Shown: one piece after another, positions 45,814-54,865 of the stretch
Position numbering within the stretch: the stretch's first letter is position 1
Layout: the number at the start of each line of letters is the position of its first letter
Source of the DNA: Bacteroidales bacterium
GTDB lineage: Bacteria; Bacteroidota; Bacteroidia; Bacteroidales; P3
Direction of reading: 5' to 3'
DNA length: 64,000 nucleotides
Assembly (NCBI GenBank): GCA_017451385.1
Contig: JAFSPS010000007.1
Coordinates: 1-64,000, forward strand
Notes under the pieces: model-generated
Database searches by the model: none
Told to the model about the DNA's origin: nothing
The model's input: only the letters and a program-made list of their open reading frames with translations
Made by a program: the position numbers and the translations under genes

Positions 45814-46977
45814 ATGAAAAATAATTGTTGCAGGATGAAGAAATTGCACAAAATATTCGAAGAGCGATTTGGCGAGGGCGGGGTGCATTATAGTGCGCCC
45901 GGGCGTATCAATCTGATAGGTGAGCACACCGACTACAATGGTGGCTTTGTGTTTCCCGGAGCAGTGGTGCAGGGCATACATGCTGTGCTGAAACCCAACG
46001 GGATGGCAATGGTGAGGCTCTATGCGGCAGACCTTGACAAATACTGCGAATTTGCTATCGACGACGAGCAAGGTCCATCGGATATCAATTTCCGCTATGT
46101 TTATGGTGTGGTGCGCGAGATGGTGGCCAAAGGAGTTGCTGTCAAAGGTTTTGATGCCGTATATGGAGGCGATGTTCCGCTTGGAGCAGGCATGTCGTCG
46201 TCAGCGGCTCTGGAGAGTTGCTTCGCTTTCGCGCTGAACGATATTTATCACGGCACGCTCGACCGGATGACGCTTGCCAAGATAGGGCAGGCTACGGAGC
46301 ATAAATATGTGGGAGTGAACTGCGGCATCATGGACCAGTTTGCCTCCATGCATGGTCGCCGCAACTGCCTGATGCGTCTGGACTGCCGCAGTGGCGAGTT
46401 TGAATACTTCCCGTGGCAACCTGATGGCTATCGACTTGTGCTTGTCAATTCGTGTGTCAAGCATGAGTTGGTAGGTTCGCCCTACAACGACCGTCGTCGC
46501 AGCTGTGAGCATGTGGCGTCGGAGATAGGCAAAAACAAGGGCGGCGTGGAGACGCTACGTGACTGCACATGGGACGACCTTGAGCGCGTCCGCGGTGTGG
46601 TGGGGGATGAGGATTATCGTCGTGCACGCTATGTGCTGGGCGAGGTGGACCGCGTGCTGGCGGTGTGTGATGCCCTCAACCGAGGCGACTATGAGACCGT
46701 AGGGCGACAGATGTATGCTACGCATGACGGATTGAGCAAAGACTACGAGGTGAGCTGTGACGAGATAGACTTCCTCGTGGATGTGGCGCGCCGCTGCGGT
46801 GTTACGGGAGCCCGCATCATGGGGGGAGGCTTCGGCGGATGCACTATCAACCTCGTTTCGGACACGGTGTATCAGCATTTTGTGGAAACGGTGCAGCACG
46901 AATACAAAGAACGTTTCGGCATAGAGTGCAAGGTGATAGATGTGGAGATAGGTGACGGTGCCAGAAGGGTGGAGTAG
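45814..46977 (+). CDS. galK: Galactokinase
   Basis: The 387-aa protein (or 380 aa from the second ATG at 45835) carries all three GHMP-kinase motifs of GalK: the galactose-binding signature PGRINLIGEHTDYNGG (about residues 29-44), the ATP motif PLGAGMSSSAALE (about 121-133), and the C-terminal GGGFGGCTINL. It phosphorylates alpha-D-galactose to galactose-1-phosphate with ATP, the first step of the Leloir pathway. It lies between yebC (15 bp upstream) and a galactose mutarotase gene, which fits a galactose-use cluster. The start at 45835 gives a length closer to the family norm. Confidence 0.92.
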   Translation: MKNNCCRMKKLHKIFEERFGEGGVHYSAPGRINLIGEHTDYNGGFVFPGAVVQGIHAVLKPNGMAMVRLYAADLDKYCEFAIDDEQGPSDINFRYVYGVVREMVAKGVAVKGFDAVYGGDVPLGAGMSSSAALESCFAFALNDIYHGTLDRMTLAKIGQATEHKYVGVNCGIMDQFASMHGRRNCLMRLDCRSGEFEYFPWQPDGYRLVLVNSCVKHELVGSPYNDRRRSCEHVASEIGKNKGGVETLRDCTWDDLERVRGVVGDEDYRRARYVLGEVDRVLAVCDALNRGDYETVGRQMYATHDGLSKDYEVSCDEIDFLVDVARRCGVTGARIMGGGFGGCTINLVSDTVYQHFVETVQHEYKERFGIECKVIDVEIGDGARRVE

Positions 46978-47044
46978 TGAGAGAAAAAAAGGTAAGTCAA
47001 CTATTAGCGGATAATATCACCATATAGAAAAAAAAACAAAATCA

Positions 47045-48202
47045 ATGAAACTAAGAAACATTATGGCAGCAGCAGTTGTGTCGGCGGCAATGCTTGGCGC
47101 GTGTGGTGGCGAGCAGCCGAAGCCGATATCGGGCATAGAACCCAGCGATTTTGAAACAACATATAGAGATGCGTTGCGTGGCGAGAAAGCCGTTCATCTC
47201 TACACCCTAAGGAATGCCAACGGCATGGAGGTTTGCATCACCAATTTTGGCGGACGCATAGTGTCGCTCATGGTTCCAGACCGTGAGGGGACGATGCGCG
47301 ATGTGGTGCTGGGCTTTGACAATGCCAAGGATTTCTTTCCCGAAAACCATTCGTCGGATTTTGGTGCCATCATAGGGCGTTATGCTAACCGTCTAAACCA
47401 AGGACGGATAGTGATAGACGGTGACACCATCCAGCTGCCGCAGAACAACGGTCCGCACTGCCTTCATGGCGGTACGACGGGGTGGCAGTATCAGGTATAT
47501 GATGCGAAGCCGGATGGCAACGTGCTGGTGCTGACACAGGTAAGCCCTGATGGCGACAACAATTTCCCTGGAGAGATGACTGTGAAGGTGACCTATACGC
47601 TGACAGATGACAATGCTTTGGAGATAGCCTATGAGGCAACCACCGACAAGCGCACTGTTATCAATATGACCAATCATGCCTACTTCAACCTAAATGGTGA
47701 CGGCAGCACGCAGATAACTAACCACCTGCTGACGATAGATGCCGACAGCTATACGCCGATAGATAGTACCTTCATGACGACGGGAGAGATAGCAACGGTG
47801 GAATATACCCCGATGGATTTTCGCACGGCGAAGGCCATAGGGGAAGAGATAGACAACTATGAATTTCAGCAGCTCAAGAACGGCAACGGCTACGACCATA
47901 ACTGGGTGCTCAATACGCGTGGCGACGCTACGCGTGCGGCAGCCCGTCTGGTGAGTCCGACAACGGGCATAGTCCTTGAAGTCTATACCACAGAGCCTGG
48001 CATGCAGGTTTATACGGGCAATTTCTTGGACGGCACAGTGAAAGGCAAACATGGAATAGTCTATCCTCAGCGTTCGGCAGTATGTCTTGAGACGCAGAAA
48101 TATCCCGACTCGCCGAATAAACAATGGGAGGAAAGCAACGCCTATCTGAATGCCGGCGAGGTGTATCATAGCTACTGCAAATTCAAATTCTCTGTGGAGT
48201 AG
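47045..48202 (+). CDS. galM: Aldose 1-epimerase (galactose mutarotase), lipoprotein form
   Basis: The 385-aa protein has a lipoprotein signal peptide (MKLRNIMAAAVVSAAMLGA then Cys; lipobox LGAC, Cys20) and a galactose mutarotase domain: VCITNFGGRIVSLMVPDREG, GFDNAKDF, GAIIGRYANRLNQG, NNGPHCLHGGTTGW (substrate His), MTNHAYFNLNGDGS (catalytic His), and NGYDHNW near residue 285. A late Glu (VCLETQKYPDSPN) supplies the catalytic base region. It interconverts alpha and beta anomers of galactose or related sugars, probably in the periplasm on an inner- or outer-membrane anchor. It follows galK by 67 bp. Confidence 0.9.
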   Translation: MKLRNIMAAAVVSAAMLGACGGEQPKPISGIEPSDFETTYRDALRGEKAVHLYTLRNANGMEVCITNFGGRIVSLMVPDREGTMRDVVLGFDNAKDFFPENHSSDFGAIIGRYANRLNQGRIVIDGDTIQLPQNNGPHCLHGGTTGWQYQVYDAKPDGNVLVLTQVSPDGDNNFPGEMTVKVTYTLTDDNALEIAYEATTDKRTVINMTNHAYFNLNGDGSTQITNHLLTIDADSYTPIDSTFMTTGEIATVEYTPMDFRTAKAIGEEIDNYEFQQLKNGNGYDHNWVLNTRGDATRAAARLVSPTTGIVLEVYTTEPGMQVYTGNFLDGTVKGKHGIVYPQRSAVCLETQKYPDSPNKQWEESNAYLNAGEVYHSYCKFKFSVE

Positions 48203-48227
48203 AAAGGTTCTGAAAAGAAGAGAAAAC

Positions 48228-48257
48228 TTTGAAATTCAAAAAAAAATAATATCTTTG
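48228..48257 (+). promoter_or_regulatory. Promoter upstream of the unknown lipoprotein gene
   Basis: TTTG at 48228-48231, 18 nt, TATCTTTG at 48250-48257. It leaves a leader of about 170 nt before the ATG at 48433, in which I see no recognised riboswitch. Confidence 0.6.
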
Positions 48258-48432
48258 CATCGTGTAACGAACAAAACGAATTGTTGTCTGAAAGGGATTG
48301 ACGGATGTTCAAATGGTGCTTGAAATGTGATGAAACGATGATTAAAGAGTGAATGTAGGACAATTAATAGAAAAACTGATTTATTTCAAATAAGAAACCT
48401 TAATTCAATTATTAACCACAAAAACAAACAAC

Positions 48433-49425
48433 ATGAAAAAGATTTTAATGTTAGCATTTGCTGCAACGGCATTGCTGTGTGCTACCTCATGCACAAAGGA
48501 TGATGACGACAGTGGAGACGGCAACTATCCAGAGAACCTCACCGGTGTGTGGACTCCAGAGGATGAAGCTATTACAGCAGCTATAGCTGTGCAGGCTCCT
48601 GATGCCGCCGGCGTGTCTGAATTTGAGGCCAAACTGCCCCTGATGAACCTCCCCGTAACCGAAATCAACAGCACTGTAACCTACGATGCGACTACTGGTA
48701 TTGGTACTGTTCCCGAGCAGACTTTTGAACTTTCGTCAGAGCTGCTGGCAATGCTGCAGACCACTGGTAATCCCGTTTTCGTTATCGAAATAAAGGGTAT
48801 TGGTGCCAACAAAATAAATGTGAAATTGCGCATAAAGGGTGAAGAGAATACGTTGTTCTCTAAGAACTTCAAGCGTGAGTCTCGCTATCCTGAGTATATG
48901 GACAGTGTAGTGATAGTACCTGTTAACCCTGGCACTGACCCCGAACCCCAACCGGAGCCTGGCTTCATTCCTCCTGAGGATGCAAGTGGAACGTATGTGT
49001 ACCACGATTCTCTCGACTTCGGCGTTGTAAAGGGTACTGTGAGAGCAACGGTCACGCTGCGTCAGCTCCCGACAGCTGCAAACCAGTATTTCTTCCTTCT
49101 TGTTATTAATGATATATCAGAGGATTTGGGTAATATGTTTGTGAAGTCGGGCAACCAATATGCCGGTCTCGCAGAATATGATGCAGAGAATGGCACTTTC
49201 ACTTTCGACAAAGACCTTGCCAAGCAGCAGTATCCTGAGTATGCAGCAGGTATTGACCTCATTAAGACTCTCAACGCAAAGTTTACTAACACGGATAAAC
49301 TGCACGTGAGCCTTGTGTTGGATGTTACTGGCAACGAGGAGATTATGAACCAGATACCCGAGCAATATCGTGGCTATGCTTCTAATTTCCCATTGTTCAA
49401 CAATGATTTTATTCGTCAGAGATAA
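48433..49425 (+). CDS. Lipoprotein of unknown function
   Basis: The 330-aa protein has a lipoprotein signal peptide (MKKILMLAFAATALLCATS, Cys20) followed by an acidic TKDDDDSGDGN start. The first half contains NLTGVWTPEDEAITAAIAV and a beta-rich stretch; the second half begins after a Pro-rich linker (PGTDPEPQPEPG, about residues 170-181) and contains SGTYVYHDSLDFGVVKGTVRATVTL. These look like two related beta domains, each starting with a G-x-W/Y motif, but I do not recognise the family. It is probably anchored at the outer membrane, since the Cys is followed by acidic residues as in Bacteroidetes lipoproteins exported to the surface. Confidence 0.75.
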   Translation: MKKILMLAFAATALLCATSCTKDDDDSGDGNYPENLTGVWTPEDEAITAAIAVQAPDAAGVSEFEAKLPLMNLPVTEINSTVTYDATTGIGTVPEQTFELSSELLAMLQTTGNPVFVIEIKGIGANKINVKLRIKGEENTLFSKNFKRESRYPEYMDSVVIVPVNPGTDPEPQPEPGFIPPEDASGTYVYHDSLDFGVVKGTVRATVTLRQLPTAANQYFFLLVINDISEDLGNMFVKSGNQYAGLAEYDAENGTFTFDKDLAKQQYPEYAAGIDLIKTLNAKFTNTDKLHVSLVLDVTGNEEIMNQIPEQYRGYASNFPLFNNDFIRQR

Positions 49426-49437
49426 GATAATTTTTTC

Positions 49438-49480
49438 AAAAAAGCAGCGGCTGTCAGGTTTGATAGCCGCTGCTTTTTTT
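49438..49480 (+). terminator. Rho-independent terminator after the unknown lipoprotein gene
   Basis: An approximately 19-bp stem (49438-49456 with 49461-49479; one G-T pair) with a 4-nt loop, rich in A on the left and T on the right. Confidence 0.9.
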
Positions 49481-49497
49481 TATTTATATGTGACATC

Positions 49498-49885
49498 CGA
49501 ATACGAATGGAGTTCAATAAACAAAGGGATTTGTTTTTTTATTCGAATACGAAAGAGGACGAGGGCAGCATAATTTTTTTTCGACCACGAAATAAACGAA
49601 AGGGACGAATGTTTTTTTCCGAATACGAAATAAACGAAAGGGACGAAAGGATTTTGGATTTTTTTTTCGAATATGAAATAAACGAAAGGGACGAAAGTAT
49701 TTTGGAATTTTTTTTTTCGACCACGAAATAAACGAAAGGGACGAAAGGATTTTGGAATTTTTTTTCGAATACGAAAGAAACGAAAGGGACGATTTTTTTT
49801 TCCCGAATACGAAATAAACGAAAGGGACGAATGGATTTTGGTTAAATTTTCGAATACGAAGTAAACGAAAGGAATGAATGTTTTT
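49498..49885 (+). repeat. Nine-unit noncoding repeat array (CGAATACGAAATAAACG type)
   Basis: Units begin at 49498, 49544, 49582, 49620, 49668, 49718, 49766, 49804 and 49851. Each reads about CGAATACGAAATAAACG, then AAAGGGACGAA, and most end in a T-run of 7-9. The long units (46-50 bp) include an extra GGATTTTGGAA-like insert; the short ones (38 bp) do not. The short ORFs here are repeat translations and not supported as genes. Confidence 0.85.
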
Positions 49886-50115
49886 TTAGTGTTTTCTATT
49901 ACCTTTTTTGAGGAAGGTAAAGCGACAAATGTCTATATATTGCTAATTTAGTTATCTATAGTGAATTATATGCAGTATGCGAGTTTTCTTTTGGCGGACA
50001 GCTGTTTGTATTGAGAGGAGTCTTGTCTGTTGCTAAAAGCCAATAAAGTTAGACCCCAAGGCACTTTTTGTGGACACCGATATAATAGAATGAGCCTTGT
50101 CGGAGAGTAAAGGGT
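49886..50115. other. Intergenic region without clear features
   Basis: AT-rich and partly unremarkable. It lies between the repeat array and the convergent symporter gene; no promoter, RNA or gene could be supported. Confidence 0.5.
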
Positions 50116-51285
50116 TTATTGTTGTTTTTCTTTTGTGAGGCTGTTGATGATGGTGGTCAGTGCACCATCGCCCATGACGTTGCAGGCAGTGCCGAAGCTG
50201 TCCATGGCGATGTAGAGAGAGACCATGAGAGCCTGCATCTCAGGTGTAAAGCCCAGCACTGATGCCAGCAGTGGCAGCGCCGCCATGATGGCACCGCCTG
50301 GGACGCCTGGGGCAGCCACGAGAGTGATGGCGAGTAGGCAGATGAGGCCGAAGAAGAGGCCGAAGGAGAAGGGCTGGCCGAGCATAATCATCAGAGCCAA
50401 AGAGCAGGCGACAATCTTGAGGCAGGAGCCTGAGAGGTGTATGTTGGCACAGAGTGGCACCACGAAGTCCACGACGCTGGGACGTGCGCCAGTGAGTTTG
50501 GCTTGACGCAGGGTGACGGGGATGGTGGCGGCTGATGACGAGGTGGCGAGAGCGGTAAGGTAGGCGGGCAGCATGGTGTACATGAGACGGAAGGGATTGC
50601 GACGAGCCACGGCACCGGCGATGAGATAGAGCCCAACGAGCCACAAAACATGAAGGGCAAAGATTATGAGGACGACATAAAGGAAGGTGTGCAGCACGCT
50701 GCCAATTTCGCCTTTGCTGGTCATGGTGAGGAATATGCCGAAGATGTAGAGCGGCAGCAGAGGCACGACGGCTTTCTCTATGACGAGCATGATGATGTCG
50801 CGCAGTTCGCACATGAAGTTCTGAATGGTATGGGCATGGGTGTGGACAATGCCGAGTCCGAGCATGAAAGCGAGCACGAGAGCCGATAGCACGTCGAGTG
50901 TGGGAGGCAGCTTGATGGAGAAGTAAGAAGAGAGGTCGATGTCTGAGGCTGTGGCGGCATGGAGGTCGGTTGGAGAAATCCAGCGAGGGAAGAGCCACGC
51001 TCCGGTGCCATAGGAGACGAGGCCAGCCACTACGGTGCTGAGATAGGCCAGAGCGAGGGTGAGGAGCAACATGCGTCCGGCGTTGCCGTGCGTGTCGGCA
51101 ATGGCGGCACTGACGAGTGCGAGGATGATGAGCGGCACGCAGAAGTTGATAAGCTGTCCGAAGAAGTCATTGAAGGTGGCGAAGATACGCACAATCCATG
51201 TCGGAGTGATGAAACCGAGGGAGATGCCGAGTACGATGGCGATGAGGACGCGCCAGATGAGTGGAAGACGTAATAATTTTTGCAT
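50116..51285 (-). CDS. Dicarboxylate/amino acid:cation symporter (DAACS family)
   Basis: The 389-aa protein (from ATG at 51285; the frame can be extended 22 codons with an unlikely N-terminus) is a DAACS member related to GltP/SstT. It has eight or more hydrophobic helices (LIWRVLIAIVLGISLGFI at the N-terminus), the hairpin-loop motif TSSSAATIPVTLRQA, a later 'PLCANIHLSGSCLK' segment, and GVPGGAIMAALPLLASVLG with PGGAIM, typical of substrate/Na+ binding in HP2-TM8. It likely imports C4-dicarboxylates or amino acids such as glutamate, aspartate or serine with Na+ or H+. It lies 38 bp after the ThrE gene in the same orientation, so the two may share a transcript. Confidence 0.88.
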   Translation of the reverse strand: MQKLLRLPLIWRVLIAIVLGISLGFITPTWIVRIFATFNDFFGQLINFCVPLIILALVSAAIADTHGNAGRMLLLTLALAYLSTVVAGLVSYGTGAWLFPRWISPTDLHAATASDIDLSSYFSIKLPPTLDVLSALVLAFMLGLGIVHTHAHTIQNFMCELRDIIMLVIEKAVVPLLPLYIFGIFLTMTSKGEIGSVLHTFLYVVLIIFALHVLWLVGLYLIAGAVARRNPFRLMYTMLPAYLTALATSSSAATIPVTLRQAKLTGARPSVVDFVVPLCANIHLSGSCLKIVACSLALMIMLGQPFSFGLFFGLICLLAITLVAAPGVPGGAIMAALPLLASVLGFTPEMQALMVSLYIAMDSFGTACNVMGDGALTTIINSLTKEKQQ

Positions 51286-51322
51286 GAGAGGAATGAGTGT
51301 GAAAGGGTGTAACGAAAGGTGA

Positions 51323-52561
51323 TTATTGTTGTTCTTTCTTGCGCTTTGCAAGCTGGAAGAGTTCGAAGAGTACGATGATGCCGAGAACGATGGCTACGCA
51401 AACTTTGATGGCGGTGAAGCCTGTGGCGAGAGCTGCGGTGTGCTGAGCAGAGACGATGTAGTATGACGTCCAGAAGATGCCGGCTCCGGGGATGAGAGGG
51501 AAGATGCCGCAGATGAGGAATACAGTGACAGGACAACGCCGCCAGACTGCCATGAAACGGGAGAGGAGAGCCACGAGCATGGTGGCAAAGAACGTGGCTT
51601 CGGCAGGCGAGAGGTGCAGCAGGTGGCATAGAGGTAGGTAGAGCATCCATCCAGCCATCCCCACAATGCCGCATCCTGCGGCGTGGCGGTGCGGCACGCC
51701 GAAGAGGATGGCGAAAGCCACGGTGCCGAGGAATGCTGCGGCACACTGAATGGCATAGTGTGCCGTTGCTGGGTTGGTCTGCATCCCGTTGAGAGGAATG
51801 ATGCTGCCTTCTATATGGCTGTCAATAAGGAACACCAGCACTACGCCGAGTGCTATACAGAAGAAAACGAGAATGGCGTCGAGGAGGCGTGTGGTGCCAG
51901 CGATGTAGTCCTCGTTGGCGAGGTCGCGTACGCCATTGGTGAAGGGGACGCCAGGGATGAGAGGGATGATGGCGCCGATAATCATGTTGCCAAGACTCTG
52001 CCCGAAGCCTACGGAGTAGGCGACGAAGCAGAGGAGGGTGACGAGCGCGCCGCCGCAGATGTTGCCCATAAGTTTAGACATGCGTGGTGCGCTGACGTAG
52101 AGTACGAAGAGGTAGAGCAGAATGCCGACAATGAAGGATACAAGGCTGTCAATCCATCCGCCGCCGAAGATGATGCAGAAAGCCGCGCTGCCCAATCCGG
52201 AGGCGAGAATCTGCTCGTAGGCGGGGAATCCGCTATAGGAGCGTATGGCATCGAGGCGTTGGCGCACCACGTCGAGAGGCGGGTGGTCGTGTTCGATGTC
52301 GCGCGAGAGTTGGTTGACGGCTACCACTTTGGCAAGCTGTGTGCCTTTGAAGGGGATGAATTTCACTTTGGCATAGCCGTGTGCCGTGGCGAAGATGCCG
52401 TTGCTGAGGACGAAGAAGTCGCTGTCCGCCACGCCGTAGGCTGCGGCGATGCGTGCCGTGGTCTCCTCCACGCGTGCTATTTCGGCCCCGTTCTCGAGCA
52501 GAATGTTGCCTGCCTCGTAGGCCACTTCGAGTACTTGCTGTGTCTCGCTGTCGGTCATCAT
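51323..52561 (-). CDS. Threonine/serine exporter family protein, fused ThrE type
   Basis: The 412-aa protein combines both halves of the ThrE family. A cytosolic, protease-like N-terminal domain (residues about 1-120, with GAEIARVEETTARIA and the region around residue 50) is followed by two sets of about five hydrophobic helices, the second with FGVPHRHAAGCGIVGMAGW and ICGIFPLIPGAGIF. In Corynebacterium glutamicum ThrE exports threonine and serine by proton antiport. Here the exact substrate is inferred. In many Bacteroidetes the two halves are separate genes; here they are fused. The next gene, an amino acid symporter, follows in the same direction. Confidence 0.88.
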   Translation of the reverse strand: MMTDSETQQVLEVAYEAGNILLENGAEIARVEETTARIAAAYGVADSDFFVLSNGIFATAHGYAKVKFIPFKGTQLAKVVAVNQLSRDIEHDHPPLDVVRQRLDAIRSYSGFPAYEQILASGLGSAAFCIIFGGGWIDSLVSFIVGILLYLFVLYVSAPRMSKLMGNICGGALVTLLCFVAYSVGFGQSLGNMIIGAIIPLIPGVPFTNGVRDLANEDYIAGTTRLLDAILVFFCIALGVVLVFLIDSHIEGSIIPLNGMQTNPATAHYAIQCAAAFLGTVAFAILFGVPHRHAAGCGIVGMAGWMLYLPLCHLLHLSPAEATFFATMLVALLSRFMAVWRRCPVTVFLICGIFPLIPGAGIFWTSYYIVSAQHTAALATGFTAIKVCVAIVLGIIVLFELFQLAKRKKEQQ

Positions 52562-52568
52562 GCGTTAT

Positions 52569-52978
52569 TTATTGTTCTTGAACGATGTACTGTTTGATGT
52601 TTCTTCTTTCGCTGGATATGTTTACCCCAATCTTGAAAGTCTTTCGGTCGTGGTCGGCGGCAAAAGGTAGGGGATAGTCCGTGCTGTCAATCTGCTGCAG
52701 AGCCTCTTGCGCCGAACGGTCGAACTTGAACTCGAGGATGTATCTGTAGCTGTCGGTAGCGATAGTCATGTTGATACAGTATTACTACCTTTTCTGCCCT
52801 CGAAGTAAGCCTTCATGGTGGAGACTGTGAGGCTTTTGCCAAAACGTTGCGGACGCGAGAGAAAGAAATAATTGCTGGAAGATATAAGACGGAAGATAAT
52901 GGCGGTCTTATCTATATAATAGTAGTCCCCCGTGCGTATTTTTGAGAAACTCTGTAGGCCTATAGGTAGTCGCTTCAT
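52569..52978 (-). pseudogene. Remnant of an AAA-ATPase-like / PD-(D/E)XK nuclease-like protein
   Basis: Two short overlapping frames give the two ends of one family. The first (52978 to 52766) is the N-terminal part of an AAA-ATPase-like protein: RLPIGLQSFSKIRTGDYYYIDKTA, then SRPQRFGKSL, which is the Walker A region of the family. The second (52769 to 52569) is the C-terminal PDDEXK-type part: YRYILEFKFDRSAQEALQQI and PFAADHDRKTFKIGV. Intact members are about 500-570 aa, so several hundred residues are missing between them, and the frames are not in register. The gene is therefore a decayed remnant. A TACCTTTG -7 box survives upstream at 53008-53015 on the minus strand. Confidence 0.85.
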
Positions 52979-53549
52979 GATAAAATAGTTGACGAGTTAT
53001 CCGCCTGCAAAGGTACAAAAAATAGTCAAATGACATAAGATTGGAAAATGCTGAAAGTATTTACTACGAAAAACACATTATTTTACTGAAACACAAGTGT
53101 GAAAAGCAAGAAAAATACATTTTTCCAATGCGAATTGTCTTTGTTTTTTACATTTTTCCAATTTAATAATGTTAAAAAAATGACATTTTTCCAAGATTTG
53201 AAGATGGTGTTTTCGATGAATAGAAGTATTTTGTTGTTGAAGAATAGCGTTGCATTTCATGGCTCCGTTTTGCGGCTCGGAAATGTAAACTGGTTTACAT
53301 TTCTCTCGCTCTTGCAAAAATGGTTCGGCAAAAATTGGCTATTTATTTCGGCATCAACGGTTGCTGATTATTTCAAACTCGAATGTTTATTTGTTTCCAC
53401 GGATAACCATGAATGGTTGATAAAATACCCTGTTTGTGGGGTAAAATAGCGAAATGTATTATGTCCAATCATACAACTCCGTCGGTGTTGCATGAGACAT
53501 GAATGTTCGTGGTGACTTATGGGTGGTGTGTTTTTCCTGAATAACTGTC
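52979..53549. other. 571-bp intergenic region with a 33-bp-period repeat
   Basis: No supported gene. A three-unit array lies at 53117-53194. A plus-strand frame at 53099-53449 starts with GTG and a minus-strand frame at 53078-53317 crosses the array; both look like repeat translations with no recognisable domain or reliable start. The remainder is AT-rich. Confidence 0.5.
53117..53194. repeat. Three 12-bp repeats at exact 33-bp spacing
   Basis: ACATTTTTCCAA (TTGGAAAAATGT on the minus strand) starts at 53117, 53150 and 53183, with unrelated 21-bp sequences between. Confidence 0.8.
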
Positions 53550-54797
53550 TCAAAATTCGTCCACTACGTGGTCGATGCGGTATAGCTTGTCGCCACGGTG
53601 GAGCACATCACTGGTCTTGAAACTGAAGGTGTCGCCTTGTTTCACCTCGTTGACGGTGCCGCGGTCGAGGCGCATTTCGTCGAGGGTGTCGGTATATACG
53701 CCGGTGGTCTGTCCGGTGACCATGATGCGGTCGCCTTTTTTTAGTTCTTGCGCTGTCTGAATGCGTGCTTCGGCGACGCTAATTTTGGAGAAGAAGTTGG
53801 TGATGGTGCCGAGATATACTTTGTTTTCTGTGGCTTGCGAGCCGTAGCGGTCGCTCCATTCGCCCATGGTGCGCCCCAGATAGTAGCCGTCCCAGAAGCC
53901 GCGGTTGAAGACGGTGCGCAGGCGTTCGGTCCAAGCGGCGATGCGTTCTTGGCAGTAGGTGCCGTCGGCTATGGCATCGACGGCTTCGCGATAACATTCG
54001 GTGACGGTGCGCACATAGTCGGCACTGCGTCCTCGTCCTTCGATTTTAAGCACACGGACGCCGGCTTTGACGATTTTGTCGAGGAAGCCGATGGTGCAGA
54101 GGTCTTTGGGCGACATGATGTATTGGTTGTCCACCACCAGTTCGGTGTCGCTCTCGAGGTCTTTGACCAGATACTGACGGCGGCAGAGTTGGAGGCAGGC
54201 GCCGCGGTTGGCACTGTAGTTGTAGTGGTCGAGGCTGAGGTAGCACTTGCCGCTCACTGACATGCAGAGTGCGCCGTGGGCGAAAATCTCTATCTGTACG
54301 AGGTCTCCGTGCGGGCCGCGGATGTTGTTATCGCGTATATATTGTGTTATTTCAGCCACCTGCGCCAGCGACAGTTCGCGTGCTGTCACCATGACATCGG
54401 CATAACGGGCGAAGAAGCGCACGGCCTCGGTGTTGGATATGTTGCACTGCGTGGAGATGTGCACTTCGAGTCCAATCTCGTAGGCGTACTGTATGACGGC
54501 AAGGTCTGAGGCAATGATTGCTGTGATGCCGGCGTTGAGTGCGGCATGGAGAAGGTGTCGCATCTCGTCGAGTTCGTGGTTGTAGATGATGGTGTTTACC
54601 GTCAGATAGGTGCGCACGCCATGTTCTTGTGCGATAGCGACAATCTTTTTGATGTCTTCCTCTTGGAAGTTGGCAGCGGAGCGCGACCGCATGTTGAGGT
54701 TGCCCACGCCAAAATAGACTGCGTTGGCGCCACCTTGTATGGCAGCCATGAGGCTCTCGTAGGAGCCTACTGGCGACATTATTTCAATTTTGTTCAT
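53550..54797 (-). CDS. U32 family peptidase (TrhP/YegQ-like)
   Basis: The 415-aa protein (ATG at 54797, giving the usual MNKIEIMSPVGSYESLMAA start; the longer frame upstream is not supported) has the U32 TIM-barrel domain. Its signature is EIFAHGALCMSVSGKCYLS (about residues 165-183), followed by the CLQLCRR Cys cluster and IMSPKDLC. The C-terminal domain (about 330-415) is the beta-barrel of the collagenase-like family. E. coli homologues TrhP and RlhA act in tRNA U34 or rRNA hydroxylation with an iron-sulfur cluster and prephenate, so RNA modification is likelier than proteolysis. A good promoter lies upstream on the minus strand. Confidence 0.87.
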   Translation of the reverse strand: MNKIEIMSPVGSYESLMAAIQGGANAVYFGVGNLNMRSRSAANFQEEDIKKIVAIAQEHGVRTYLTVNTIIYNHELDEMRHLLHAALNAGITAIIASDLAVIQYAYEIGLEVHISTQCNISNTEAVRFFARYADVMVTARELSLAQVAEITQYIRDNNIRGPHGDLVQIEIFAHGALCMSVSGKCYLSLDHYNYSANRGACLQLCRRQYLVKDLESDTELVVDNQYIMSPKDLCTIGFLDKIVKAGVRVLKIEGRGRSADYVRTVTECYREAVDAIADGTYCQERIAAWTERLRTVFNRGFWDGYYLGRTMGEWSDRYGSQATENKVYLGTITNFFSKISVAEARIQTAQELKKGDRIMVTGQTTGVYTDTLDEMRLDRGTVNEVKQGDTFSFKTSDVLHRGDKLYRIDHVVDEF

Positions 54798-54865
54798 TAT
54801 TATTGATATGGTGAATAGTTGATAGGGGTGAGGATAAACGTTGCTTAGATGATGAGTAAGGAGTG

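Noticed and set aside
44692-46071. 459-aa minus-strand frame across the heptamer array and yebC/galK.
   Set aside because: The repeat-like HHSLLTTHYS stretch is the translation of the GTGARTN heptamers, and the rest is antisense to two well-supported genes.
49507-49731. Short ORFs in the noncoding repeat array (74 aa plus, 61 aa minus).
   Set aside because: They translate the repeat (RDERILDFFFEYEIN...) and have no independent support.
49498-49885. The repeat array as a CRISPR.
   Set aside because: There are no unique spacers: the sequence between cores is itself similar from unit to unit, spacing is irregular, and no cas genes are nearby.
53117-53194. Three 33-bp-spaced repeats as a minimal CRISPR.
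   Set aside because: The 12-bp repeat is far too short and only three copies exist, with no cas genes.
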